This document shows, in pieces, positions 39,228-47,618 of a stretch of DNA of 64,000 nucleotides. The stretch's first letter is position 1. Each line of letters starts with the position of its first letter. The translations under genes were made by a program, and so were the position numbers. The notes below the pieces were generated by a model, which ran no database searches, had not been told where the DNA came from, and worked only from the letters and a program-made list of their open reading frames with translations. Source of the DNA: Candidatus Saccharimonadota bacterium (GTDB taxonomy: Bacteria > Patescibacteriota > Saccharimonadia > Saccharimonadales > Saccharimonadaceae); contig JAFQYO010000016.1 of the NCBI GenBank assembly GCA_017406405.1, positions 1 to 64,000 of the forward strand, in the 5' to 3' direction.

Positions 39228-40808
39228 ATGAGGCTAAAAATGAATAAATCTAAGAATGAGAAAAGCTATCAAACACGAATTGGCGAGGCGGTCGCAAGAG
39301 CGAGGGGAGAAAAGGGATGGACGCAAGCCGAGCTCGCGCAAAAAGCAGGAACGAGCCAGTCGGCGATTCATCGAATCGAGAAGGGGGAGCAAAATGTTTC
39401 TCTCGATATGGTGAAAAAACTTTCGGAAGTGCTTCAGAAGCAAATCCTATCTGTTGACGACGAAATAAGTCAGTCGTATATCATCAGAGGCGGGAAGGAA
39501 CTTAGGGGGGAAATTACGGTTAATACGAGCAAAAATGCGGCGGTGGCGCTTCTTTGCGCGGCGTTGCTTAATAAAGGAAAGACGACGCTTCGGGGACTTG
39601 CGAAAATCGAGGAGGTTTATCGGATTATCGAGGTTTTGGAGTCGATTGGGGTGAAGATAAACTGGACAAATTCTGGAAAAGATTTGGAAATTATATCACC
39701 AGATGAATTAAAAATCAAGAATATAGATATTAAGGCGGCAAGAAGAACGAGGTCGGTTTTGATGTTTATGGGGCCGCTTTTGCATTTGTTTGATGATTTT
39801 GAACTTCCGTATGCGGGAGGATGTTCGCTCGGGACGCGGACGATTACGCCTCATCTCAAAGGACTCTCGAACTTCGGGCTTGAGGTCGATGCGAAGAGTC
39901 ATAGCGGTTTTTATAAGATAAGTGTGGATAGAGAAAAAGGGTTTTCTAGAGACGAAAACGGCGAACTAAAGCCGAAGAAGATTGTTTTAATCGAGCGAGG
40001 GGATACGGTTACGGAGAACGTGTTGATGGCGGCGGCGAAATTCCCAGGAGAAACGATTATCGTCGGAGCGAGCCCGAATTATATGGTTCAGGACCTTTGT
40101 TTCTTTCTTCAGAAACTTGGGGTGAAGATAGACGGGATTGGGACGACTACACTCAAGATTATGGGAATGAGAGAAATCGAGAAAGACGTCGAGTATTATC
40201 CTTCGGAAGACCCGATTGAGGCGATGAGTTTGATTGCGGCGGGGATTGTGACGAAATCGGAGATAAAAATAAAACGAGCGCCGATTGAATTTTTAGAGAT
40301 TGAGCTCGAGGTATTGAAGAATATGGGGGCGGAAATTGAGGTCGGGGAAGAGTATCTTTCGCGAAATGGAAAAACGAGATTGGTCGATCTTGCAATTAAA
40401 AAAGCGAAGCTGGTTGCACCGGAAGATAAGATTCATCCGATGCCTTTCCCGGGACTTAATATTGATAATTTGCCGTTTTTCTCGGTGATTGCGGCGACGG
40501 CGAGGGGAAGGACGCTGATTCATGACTGGGTGTTTGAGAATAGGGCGGTTTATACGACGGAACTTGCGAACTTAAATGTGAAAGTCGAGCTCTTAGACGC
40601 GCATAGGGTTGTGATTGAGGGCGGGACGAATTTCCGTCCGGCAGAGATGATGGCCCCGCCAGCGCTAAGACCGGCGGTGGTGATTTTGCTTGCGATGCTA
40701 GCGGCGCCAGGGAAGTCGATTCTCAGAAACGTTTATATGATAAAACGAGGATATCAGGATTTTGCGGAGAGATTAAAGGAATTAGGGGCAGATATAGAGG
40801 CGTACTAA
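39228..40808 (+). CDS. XRE helix-turn-helix fused to MurA-like enolpyruvyl transferase
   Basis: Residues 16-72 form an XRE/Cro-type helix-turn-helix (GWTQAELAQKAGTSQSAIHRI). Residues 85-526 are an EPSP synthase/MurA fold (GGKELRGEITV, SKNAAVALLCAALL, catalytic-Cys loop AGGCSLGTR near 200). MurA makes UDP-GlcNAc-enolpyruvate, the first peptidoglycan step. The Lys and Cys of the active site are kept, so it may be an enzyme that also binds DNA, or an enzyme fold turned sensor. TATAAT is seven bases before ATG 39228, leaderless. It is followed directly by uvrD. Confidence 0.88.
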   Translation: MRLKMNKSKNEKSYQTRIGEAVARARGEKGWTQAELAQKAGTSQSAIHRIEKGEQNVSLDMVKKLSEVLQKQILSVDDEISQSYIIRGGKELRGEITVNTSKNAAVALLCAALLNKGKTTLRGLAKIEEVYRIIEVLESIGVKINWTNSGKDLEIISPDELKIKNIDIKAARRTRSVLMFMGPLLHLFDDFELPYAGGCSLGTRTITPHLKGLSNFGLEVDAKSHSGFYKISVDREKGFSRDENGELKPKKIVLIERGDTVTENVLMAAAKFPGETIIVGASPNYMVQDLCFFLQKLGVKIDGIGTTTLKIMGMREIEKDVEYYPSEDPIEAMSLIAAGIVTKSEIKIKRAPIEFLEIELEVLKNMGAEIEVGEEYLSRNGKTRLVDLAIKKAKLVAPEDKIHPMPFPGLNIDNLPFFSVIAATARGRTLIHDWVFENRAVYTTELANLNVKVELLDAHRVVIEGGTNFRPAEMMAPPALRPAVVILLAMLAAPGKSILRNVYMIKRGYQDFAERLKELGADIEAY

Positions 40809-42818
40809 ATGAAACGGAATGAAAAAATAGAAGAAGTGTTGTTCAAGGGGTTAAACCCGCAACAGAAGGAAGCGGCGAAAACGCTCGAAGGGCCGCTTTT
40901 GATTCTCGCGGGAGCGGGGTCGGGGAAAACAAAAACGATGACGCATCGGATTGCGAATTTGCTTGTTAACGGGGTGAGCGAATTTGAGATTCTCGCGGTT
41001 ACGTTTACGAATAAAGCGGCGCGAGAGATGCGAGAGAGATTGTGGAGTTTAATCAGTTCGTTGAGGTTAAATGATGGATTAGAAGACGAGGGAGGCTCTG
41101 AGTTGCCACGCAATTTTATGCCTTATATGGGGACGTTTCATGGGATTTGCGTACGGATTTTGCGTATCGAATATGAAGCGGCGGGACTTGAGAGGAGTTT
41201 TACGATTTATGATACGGACGACCAGCTTTCGCTAGTTAAGCGAACGATGAAAAACTTAAGTATAGACAATAAAACTATGAAACCGAAAATGGTGCTCGGG
41301 GCGATTTCGAAAGCAAAGAACGAGGGGGTCGGGCCGGAGGAATATTTTGCGCAGGCGATTTATCCGAACCAGAAGGGGACTGCAAAGGTTTATGCGGAAT
41401 ATGAACGGGAAAAGGAAGAAGCGAATGCGCTCGATTTCGACGATTTGTTGTTAAAAACGTTAAAACTATTTCGGGAAAATGTCAATATCAGAAATAAGTG
41501 GCGCGAACGGTTTAAATATGTTTTAATAGACGAATATCAGGACACAAATAATGTCCAATACAAGTTGATAAAACTACTTGTGAATGATAAACATAATATT
41601 TGTGTGGTTGGGGACGACTGGCAGTCGATTTATTCTTGGAGGGGGGCGGATTTTACGAACATTTTGAACTTTAACCGAGATTTTCCAGAGGCGAAAGTGA
41701 TAAAGTTGGAACAGAATTATCGTTCGACGGGAAATATTTTGAAGGCGAGCCAAAAAATTATCAATCAAAATAAACAGAGGTCGGAAAAGACGTTGTTTAC
41801 GGAAGCGGGAGAGGGGGACCCGGTGGAGATTAAAACGACGAGAGACGAGACGGACGAGGCGAGGTTTGTCGCGAGGAAGATAATCGAAATGAGCGAAAGG
41901 AGAGCTTTTTCTGATTTTGCGGTGCTTTATCGAACGAATGCGCAGAGTTATGCTTTTGAGAAGGTTTTTATTGATACGCACATCCCGTATAAGATTGTCG
42001 GCGGAGTTCGATTTTATGACAGGCGAGAAGTCAAGGACGTGCTTGCGATTTTAAGGCTTGTGGTCAATCCGAAGGATAAAGTGAGTCTTTCGAGGGTGAC
42101 GAAAAATGTGGTTTCGGGAATCGGAGAGAAGAGTCTAGAAAAAATCTTTTCTTATCTCGACCAGGGAGGGAGGCTTGGAGATGAAGAGATGCAAAAGGGG
42201 TTGACGGCGAAGGCGAGGGGAAGCGTCGTTCGGATTGCGAACTTTGTCGGGCAAGTCAACCAGGCACAAGAGACTCCGGCGGAAATTATCGAGCTTTGTG
42301 TGAAGTATTTTGATTTTCCGGAGTTGCTTGATGACGGAACGCCAACAGGAAAAGAAAGAATAAATAACCTTGTTGTGCTTGCGGATAACGCAGGGAAGTT
42401 CGAGACGCTTGATGATTTTTTGTCAGAGGCGGCTTTAATGTCGAGCGCAGATGAAAGCTCGGAAAAGAATTCGGTGACGCTTATGACGTTGCACGCAGCA
42501 AAAGGGCTTGAGTTTCCGGTTGTGTTTTTGGTCGGGCTTGAGGAGGGGCTGTTCCCGAGCGGACGAGCGGAAGAGGAAGCGGATATTGAGGAGGAGCGGA
42601 GGCTTGCTTATGTGGGGATGACGAGGGCGATGGAAGATTTGTTCTTAAGCTGGGCGCAGAGTCGGTTTAGCTTTGGGGGGAGGAATTATACGATGCCGTC
42701 GAGGTTTTTAACGGAGCTTGGGTTTGATCCGTATGGGTCGAATGATTATGACGAGATGGGAGATGCGGACGAATTTGACCCGTTTCCAGAAGAAGAGGGA
42801 TGGGACTATGGATATTAG
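40809..42818 (+). CDS. uvrD: UvrD/PcrA-type ATP-dependent DNA helicase
   Basis: The 669-residue superfamily 1A helicase has the Q motif (LNPQQKEAA), Walker A AGAGSGKTKTM (near 34), DEYQDTN (motif II), GDDWQSIYSWRGA (motif III), QNYRST (IV) and TLHAAKGLEFPVVFLVGLEEG (V-VI region). It removes proteins and displaces strands in repair. Its acidic C-terminus (DPFPEEEGWDYGY) is short. It starts right after the MurA-like stop, so the two are co-transcribed. Confidence 0.95.
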   Translation: MKRNEKIEEVLFKGLNPQQKEAAKTLEGPLLILAGAGSGKTKTMTHRIANLLVNGVSEFEILAVTFTNKAAREMRERLWSLISSLRLNDGLEDEGGSELPRNFMPYMGTFHGICVRILRIEYEAAGLERSFTIYDTDDQLSLVKRTMKNLSIDNKTMKPKMVLGAISKAKNEGVGPEEYFAQAIYPNQKGTAKVYAEYEREKEEANALDFDDLLLKTLKLFRENVNIRNKWRERFKYVLIDEYQDTNNVQYKLIKLLVNDKHNICVVGDDWQSIYSWRGADFTNILNFNRDFPEAKVIKLEQNYRSTGNILKASQKIINQNKQRSEKTLFTEAGEGDPVEIKTTRDETDEARFVARKIIEMSERRAFSDFAVLYRTNAQSYAFEKVFIDTHIPYKIVGGVRFYDRREVKDVLAILRLVVNPKDKVSLSRVTKNVVSGIGEKSLEKIFSYLDQGGRLGDEEMQKGLTAKARGSVVRIANFVGQVNQAQETPAEIIELCVKYFDFPELLDDGTPTGKERINNLVVLADNAGKFETLDDFLSEAALMSSADESSEKNSVTLMTLHAAKGLEFPVVFLVGLEEGLFPSGRAEEEADIEEERRLAYVGMTRAMEDLFLSWAQSRFSFGGRNYTMPSRFLTELGFDPYGSNDYDEMGDADEFDPFPEEEGWDYGY

Positions 42819-42843
42819 AAGGGGGGATTGACATAAATTTAGG

Positions 42844-42869
42844 GTCCCCTGCGAGAGCGGGGGATTTTG
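42844..42869 (+). terminator. Terminator after uvrD
   Basis: TCCCC/GGGGGA stem with a GCGAGAGC-type loop and following T-rich bases. The next -10 box is at 42888-42893. Confidence 0.75.
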
Positions 42870-42917
42870 TTTTTAATTTATATTTGGTATAATTAGGAAA
42901 GTTAAGAGAGGTAAAAA

Positions 42918-43895
42918 ATGGAAGAATTTGATGTTTTTCAGTGGGCGAATGAGGTCGACGAAGTAAAAAATAATGTTTCTGTCGAGCTGTTTTTGTTCAA
43001 TAAAAATTATACGCCCTATAAAGTAAGATATTCGGACAAGTTGACGAGTTCGGTCAAGGCGATGTTTATGCAGGAGGCGATTTCTTACATTATTAAAGAG
43101 GCAGACAAGGGGCTTGAATGTCGAACTTATGAGAAAAGCGACGGAGAAGATAAGGTAATTTATAAAACGAAACTCGAGAATATCGGGAGGGCAGAGACGC
43201 TGATTCATCTCATCGAGAATGAATATAAGGATATCGACTTTTTCTCGGACAATGAATATGAGTTTAAGAAGGTGAAGGGAATTATTGCGAAGTTTAGTTA
43301 TCCAGGGGGAGACGAGGGGACGAAGACGTTTTATATTGCGAAAGGGATTTCGGCGAGCGCGGCGCTCAAGGGAGCGACGAGTTGGGAGCTCAACGGGGAG
43401 AGTTTTGAGCCGTTTTCGGCGGAAGTGGCGATAAAAATGCCGGAAGATAACCAAGTTGCGATTGTTGATAAGACGATTGTGGTGTTTAATCAGACGAAGT
43501 TTGAGACGCTCTTTCAATATGACTATAAATCTCAAGTCATCGCGGACGCGAAAGCGAAAGAGTTGCAGGAGAAATATAAACTTTCGTTTGCGGAGGGGCT
43601 TACACTCAATGCGTTGCTTCAAGACCGGAAGCCGTTACTTAAGAAAATTCAGGATATAGATATTAACGAGGCGATGACGCAGGAACAGATGATAGATTAT
43701 TCGGACGAGATGCAACTTGACCTCATGACTGACGATGATAAGTCGATTATTATTATGGACGATAAGGACCTCACGATGTTTGTCAATCTTTTGAACGAGG
43801 ATTATTTTGTTTCTCCGGTGACGGGGCTTCGATATGAGATTAAATCGAAGAAGTTGATGGGAGAACCGGACGGTGGGGAGCCGCCGAGGGGATAA
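42918..43895 (+). CDS. KwaB-like (DUF4868-type) protein
   Basis: The 325-residue soluble protein has a central VDKTIVVFNQTKFETLFQYD near 181 and DRKPLLKKIQDIDI downstream, a pattern I associate with the DUF4868/KwaB family of the Kiwa antiphage system. It has no membrane segment and ends in a flexible EPDGGEPPRG tail. A TATAAT and an AGAGAGGT site precede it. The next gene, 24 bases on, encodes a multi-pass membrane protein, which recalls the KwaA-KwaB arrangement, although that partner belongs to another family. The family call is from memory of sequence style and needs profile confirmation. Confidence 0.5.
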   Translation: MEEFDVFQWANEVDEVKNNVSVELFLFNKNYTPYKVRYSDKLTSSVKAMFMQEAISYIIKEADKGLECRTYEKSDGEDKVIYKTKLENIGRAETLIHLIENEYKDIDFFSDNEYEFKKVKGIIAKFSYPGGDEGTKTFYIAKGISASAALKGATSWELNGESFEPFSAEVAIKMPEDNQVAIVDKTIVVFNQTKFETLFQYDYKSQVIADAKAKELQEKYKLSFAEGLTLNALLQDRKPLLKKIQDIDINEAMTQEQMIDYSDEMQLDLMTDDDKSIIIMDDKDLTMFVNLLNEDYFVSPVTGLRYEIKSKKLMGEPDGGEPPRG

Positions 43896-43919
43896 AACTA
43901 AAGGGTCGGGAGGAGAGAG

Positions 43920-45470
43920 ATGAGCGAAAAAGTCAAAATTGATAGAAAAAAATTAAAAAGAGCTGCACGGAAAGACTTAAAGGCGAACTATTTTAAGGTC
44001 GTTTTAGTGTCGTTTGTTTTTGCGATTATTATGGGCGGGGGATATCAGTTTGTGTCGCAAGTTTGGTTTGGAAATGAAGAAACGAAGAATGAGATTCTTA
44101 CGATATTTGAACGGGATAAAGCGGAGGGGGAAGAAGAGATATCGGAGGTTGTCGAGGAGGTTTCTGAGGATGCGGAGCAGGAAGTTGTTTCTTGGGAAGA
44201 AAAGCGTGAGGCTTTAGACGGGATATTGGCGCCGGTTATAAATCAGATTTTTAAGGACAAATCGGTATTTAATCATTTGGTTGATACGTATGAATTGTTT
44301 ATGACGAATAAAGATTATGGGGCTGGGACGATTTCTCTCTTGACGTCGCTGGTGCTTCTGTTGTTTTATGTTTTTGTGAAACTGGTTCTTAGGGTAGGGA
44401 AAAACCGGTTTTTTCTTGAGTCGCGGAGATATGAAAAAACGTTTGTTGGGAGAGTGTTATATCCGTATCGAACTCGCAGGGCAATGAGAATGTCTCTTAC
44501 GCTTTTTTTGAAAGACATTTATGAGTTTTTGTGGTTGTTTACGATTGTTGGTTATCCGATTAAGTGTTATCAGTATTTAATGATACCTTATGTTTTGGCG
44601 GAAAATCCGAATATAAAAACTAGGGAAGCGTTTAGTTTGTCGAAAGAGATGATGAAGGGGAGAAAATGGGAGGCATTTAAGATCGATTTGAGTCTTTTTG
44701 GCTGGAAAATATTAGAGATTGGGTCGTTCGGGCTATCGGCGGTTTTTTATTCGGAAGGATATATAGATTATGTCTGGGCGGAGTTTTATGCGGAGCAGAG
44801 GGAAAGAAAGAACGAGTTTAAGTATGGGAAGTTGTTGGCTGACGAGGCGTTGTTTGTGAGCAAAAGCGTGGACGCGGACTATCCGAGTGAAAAGTCGTTG
44901 GTCGAGCTGAGAGAATTTAAGATAAACACGGATTATAATCGGAGATATTCGGGCCGGAATTTGATTTTGTTCTTCTTTACCTTTTCATTTGTGGGGTGGG
45001 TTTGGGAAGTAACGTTGCATTTAGTTCGGTATGGGCAATTTGTGAATAGAGGAACGTTGCACGGGCCGTGGTTGCCGATTTATGGGATTGGGGGAGTGCT
45101 GATTTTGGTTTTACTCCGGAGGTTTAGGAAGAATCCGGTGGTGTTTTTCTTGATGACAATGGTCGTGTCGGGGGCTCTTGAGTATGTCACGCATTGGTAT
45201 TTGCAAACGTTTAGGGGGATGGAATGGTGGGATTATCACGGATATTTCTTAAATATAAACGGACGGATTTGTCTTGAGGGGCTTTTGGTGTTTGCGATGG
45301 GGGGAGCGGGAGTAACTTATTTTGTCGCGCCGATTTTGGATACGTTTTATAACAGGTTGAAGCCGGAAGTGGCGGTTTTGATTTGTGCGGTTTTAGTCGC
45401 GGGGTTTGGGACGGATTTTGTTTATTCGTTCAATCATCCAAATACAGGAGAGGGAATCACCAGTGAATAG
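43920..45470 (+). CDS. Membrane protein: DUF975-like N-terminus fused to CmpB-type domain
   Basis: The 516-residue multi-pass protein starts with a DUF975-like part. It has a charged N-terminus, helices near 24-45 and 140-165, and IPYVLAENPNIKTREAFSLS followed by MMKGRKWEAFKIDLSLFGW. It ends with a putative ABC-transporter type IV (CmpB) domain from about 345: FVGWVWEVTLHL, NRGTLHGPWLPIYGIGG, WWDYHGYFLNINGRICLEG. Between the first two helices is an acidic outside loop. Substrate and role are unknown. It follows the KwaB-like gene by 24 bases. Confidence 0.75.
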   Translation: MSEKVKIDRKKLKRAARKDLKANYFKVVLVSFVFAIIMGGGYQFVSQVWFGNEETKNEILTIFERDKAEGEEEISEVVEEVSEDAEQEVVSWEEKREALDGILAPVINQIFKDKSVFNHLVDTYELFMTNKDYGAGTISLLTSLVLLLFYVFVKLVLRVGKNRFFLESRRYEKTFVGRVLYPYRTRRAMRMSLTLFLKDIYEFLWLFTIVGYPIKCYQYLMIPYVLAENPNIKTREAFSLSKEMMKGRKWEAFKIDLSLFGWKILEIGSFGLSAVFYSEGYIDYVWAEFYAEQRERKNEFKYGKLLADEALFVSKSVDADYPSEKSLVELREFKINTDYNRRYSGRNLILFFFTFSFVGWVWEVTLHLVRYGQFVNRGTLHGPWLPIYGIGGVLILVLLRRFRKNPVVFFLMTMVVSGALEYVTHWYLQTFRGMEWWDYHGYFLNINGRICLEGLLVFAMGGAGVTYFVAPILDTFYNRLKPEVAVLICAVLVAGFGTDFVYSFNHPNTGEGITSE

Positions 45471-45492
45471 TTTTCCACAAGGTTGTGGAAAA
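45471..45492. repeat. Perfect TTTTCCACAA palindrome
   Basis: TTTTCCACAA and TTGTGGAAAA are 10-bp perfect arms with two bases between them. It starts right after the stop of the membrane-protein gene and could be a weak terminator, or a binding site carrying DnaA-like boxes. A related palindrome is at 2383-2402. Confidence 0.5.
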
Positions 45493-45905
45493 GTTTTAAG
45501 GGAAGGTGAAAACTTGAAAAAATGCGAAAAAAAAGTCTTGATTTTTCTTTGGAAAGCGGTTAAACTTAATTCAGGTAGAAGTAAAAATAAAAACTAAACA
45601 TAAAAAATCTACTGAAGGTACATTAAAATCAGTTTGAGGACGGTTTACAGGGAGTTTTGGCGCGCGGTTAAATTTAGCGATACGCGTCAACAAAATCGTG
45701 AGTACGTTATGAAACTAACACCTCCCAATTAAAACTCTGAAGAACAAAACATATGTTTTTTTCTTTGCAACCAATTACACAATAAGTCTCTCAACGGCCA
45801 CAATTTATTGTGGTGGATCTAAAGTGTAAGGGAAAACAAAAATCTAAGCAAAAATAAAAACGCTGAAATTTCTTGTAAAGCGTTCTCAAACTAAAGAAGA
45901 AGCAA
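45493..45905. other. Gene-free stretch upstream of the dcw cluster
   Basis: No credible gene is seen. It holds a hairpin CCACAAT/ATTGTGG near 45799-45815 and a structured block at 45651-45728. In that block GGGAG pairs with CTCCC, and inner GTTTTG...CGCG pairs with CGCG...CAAAAT. It also contains several A-tracts. It may be a leader, a small RNA gene or a regulatory region for rsmH. Confidence 0.4.
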
Positions 45906-45924
45906 TATGGTATAATATACCATA
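45906..45924 (+). promoter_or_regulatory. Palindromic operator over the rsmH -10 box
   Basis: TATGGTAT-AAT-ATACCATA has 8-bp perfect arms and contains the -10 TATAAT (45911-45916). Its last base is the A of the rsmH ATG. A dimeric repressor bound here would block both transcription and the leaderless start. No mraZ gene, the usual dcw regulator, is nearby. Confidence 0.6.
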
Positions 45925-46799
45925 TGGAAGAACTGCATAAACCAGTTTTGTTGTCAGAAGTGCTTAAAGTTCTCAACCCGAAGCTGGGCGAGTCGTATTT
46001 AGACTTGACGGCGGGATATGGAGGACATGCGAGCGAAGTTTTGGATTTGACACGGAATTATAAAGAGTCGGTTTTGGTCGACAGGGATTCTTTCGCGACG
46101 GAATATCTAAGAGGGAAGTACAAAGGTGAACCTATAGATATCGTGAATGATGAATTTTATAACTCGGTGCTGAAGGAAGTAGAGTGTGGTAAAACTTTTG
46201 ACATGATTCTGGCGGATTTTGGAGTTTCTTCACCGCAACTAGACCAAGCAGAAAGAGGGTTTTCTTTTTCGAAGGACGGGCCGCTTGATATGAGAATGGA
46301 CAGAAGACAGGAGTTGACCGCGGAATATGTCGTGAACCGCTATTCGGAACGGAAGTTAGCGGAGATTTTTCAGAAATACGGAGAAGAAAGACCTGGGAAC
46401 GCAAAGAGGATGGCTAGGGAAATTGTACACGCGAGGCCGTTTAAGACGACGACGGAGCTTAGCGAGTTTATAAAGAGTAAGAACGGATATTCGAGAGTCC
46501 ATCCAGCGACGAGAATCTTTCAGGCGATTAGGATTGAGGTGAACGGAGAGTTAGAGAGTATAGAGAAAACTCTGCCGATTTTGCCGAAGCTTTTGAAGCC
46601 GGGAGGAAGAGTCGCGATCATAACCTTTCATAGCTTAGAGGATAGGATTGTGAAACAGTTTTTTAAGGACGCGAGTAGCCACGGAGAGGAGTCGGAACTG
46701 AGGATTTTGACGAAAAAACCAATTGTTGCGGAGCAAACGGAGTTAGTTATCAACCCGAGAGCGAGAAGTGCGAAACTTAGGGCTGCGGAAAGACGCTAA
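45924..46799 (+). CDS. rsmH: 16S rRNA m4C1402 methyltransferase RsmH (MraW)
   Basis: The 291-residue protein has HKPVLLSEVLKVL at the start, YLDLTAGYGGHA (SAM-binding), ILADFGVSSPQLDQAERGFSF and the C-terminal GGRVAIITFHSLEDRIVK, all RsmH signatures. It methylates C1402 of 16S rRNA and is the customary first gene of dcw clusters. It is leaderless from the palindromic promoter. mraZ is absent. Confidence 0.96.
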   Translation: MEELHKPVLLSEVLKVLNPKLGESYLDLTAGYGGHASEVLDLTRNYKESVLVDRDSFATEYLRGKYKGEPIDIVNDEFYNSVLKEVECGKTFDMILADFGVSSPQLDQAERGFSFSKDGPLDMRMDRRQELTAEYVVNRYSERKLAEIFQKYGEERPGNAKRMAREIVHARPFKTTTELSEFIKSKNGYSRVHPATRIFQAIRIEVNGELESIEKTLPILPKLLKPGGRVAIITFHSLEDRIVKQFFKDASSHGEESELRILTKKPIVAEQTELVINPRARSAKLRAAERR

Positions 46800-46821
46800 A
46801 TAACAGAGGTCAGACGTTAGG

Positions 46822-46857
46822 ATTGTCGCGAATCGTGAGCGCGCTCGAAATTTTGTG
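46822..46857. repeat. Dispersed element copy 2 (after rsmH)
   Basis: GATTGTCGCGAATCGTGAG is followed by CGCGCTCGAAATTTTGTG (46840-46857). The core matches 53456-53470 exactly over CGCGCTCGAAATTTT and 22682-22697 with changes. The string TAAATAACAGAGGT at 46798-46811 also recurs at 22696-22709. Confidence 0.5.
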
Positions 46858-46912
46858 ATTTTTCGATTTTCGGTGTGATAAAAATAAAAACCAAATACAA
46901 AAAGGAGGCAAT

Positions 46913-46978
46913 ATGCCAAAGCAAATCGTAGTCTCGAACAAGAGTCGTGCACAAAAAGTTAAAGTGACGTTTTGCTAA
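46913..46978 (+). CDS. 21-residue small ORF with a strong ribosome-binding site
   Basis: MPKQIVVSNKSRAQKVKVTF plus Cys is preceded by AAAGGAGG at ideal spacing, one of the best Shine-Dalgarno sites in the window. It lies between rsmH and ftsL and is followed at once by a strongly structured region. The basic short peptide may be a leader peptide whose translation controls the downstream fold, or a small ribosome-associated peptide. No homolog is recognised. Confidence 0.5.
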   Translation: MPKQIVVSNKSRAQKVKVTFC

Positions 46979-47165
46979 GTGGGGGCTCTTTAGCGGCTTC
47001 GGACCTGGTTCGATAAAATGAGCGGACTGGTCCGAAGGAACGCCGGCTAAAGAAAAAATGGGGGAAGACATGGCCCAGAACGGGCTACCACAACTACTAT
47101 GGTTGCGGAGTCTTAAAGAGAGTGTGTTAAATATATGACCTTCCCGAGGAGGACCCAAGTTACTT
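46979..47165 (+). ncRNA. Structured RNA/leader between the small ORF and ftsL
   Basis: Nested stems are visible. CTTTAGC/GCTAAAG (46990-47052) encloses TTCGGACC/GGTCCGAA, TGGCCC pairs with GGGCTA around 47075-47090, and CCACAAC pairs with GGTTGCGG around 47090-47111. GGGGAAG near 47061 may pair with CTTCCC near 47142. No known riboswitch signature was recognised. The position suggests a cis-regulator of ftsL-ftsI or a free small RNA. Confidence 0.5.
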
Positions 47166-47250
47166 ATTGCTCTGCTTGGACAATCCTCTTCGGACTATGT
47201 CACATACACCAAACCAAAACAAAAATAAACAAGCGAGGATGACATTTTTA

Positions 47251-47568
47251 ATGCGTGAATCAAGTTCAACATGGGTGAGAAACAGGAATATAGTTCGACA
47301 TACCCCAAAGACTCTTGGGAGCGTTTCTCAAACGGTGATTTTTGGAGTGTTGGTGCTTGTTGTTGGGTTGATTTATGTGACACAGGGGACAAAAGCGACG
47401 AGTTATGACTATGAACTTTCGAAAGTGGAAAGCGAGATTGCGGAGTTGCAGGCTCAGAAGGAAGATTTGGCGTTTGAGCGATCGAAGTTGACTTCAATCG
47501 GCGCGAACAGTTCGAGCGAAGTTGCGGCGAATATGGAAGTTGGACAAGTTTCTGGGTACGCGGAATAA
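47251..47568 (+). CDS. FtsL-like small division protein
   Basis: The 105-residue protein has a basic cytoplasmic N-terminus, one membrane helix (about 30-50, TVIFGVLVLVVGLIYVTQG) and an outside coiled coil (YELSKVESEIAELQAQKEDL), the topology of FtsL/DivIC. Sequence identity in this family is always low; position between rsmH and ftsI is the main argument. I chose ATG 47251; ATG 47239 (AGGA-preceded) would add four residues. Confidence 0.65.
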   Translation: MRESSSTWVRNRNIVRHTPKTLGSVSQTVIFGVLVLVVGLIYVTQGTKATSYDYELSKVESEIAELQAQKEDLAFERSKLTSIGANSSSEVAANMEVGQVSGYAE

Positions 47569-47618
47569 ACCGAAGATTTTTGAGCATGAGGGGTTTGTGA
47601 TATAATGAAAAACATAAG

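Noticed and set aside
45406-45597. A 63-residue frame overlapping the end of the membrane-protein gene
   Set aside because: It starts inside the upstream gene, crosses the TTTTCCACAA palindrome and has a low-complexity Lys/Asn end with no ribosome-binding site.
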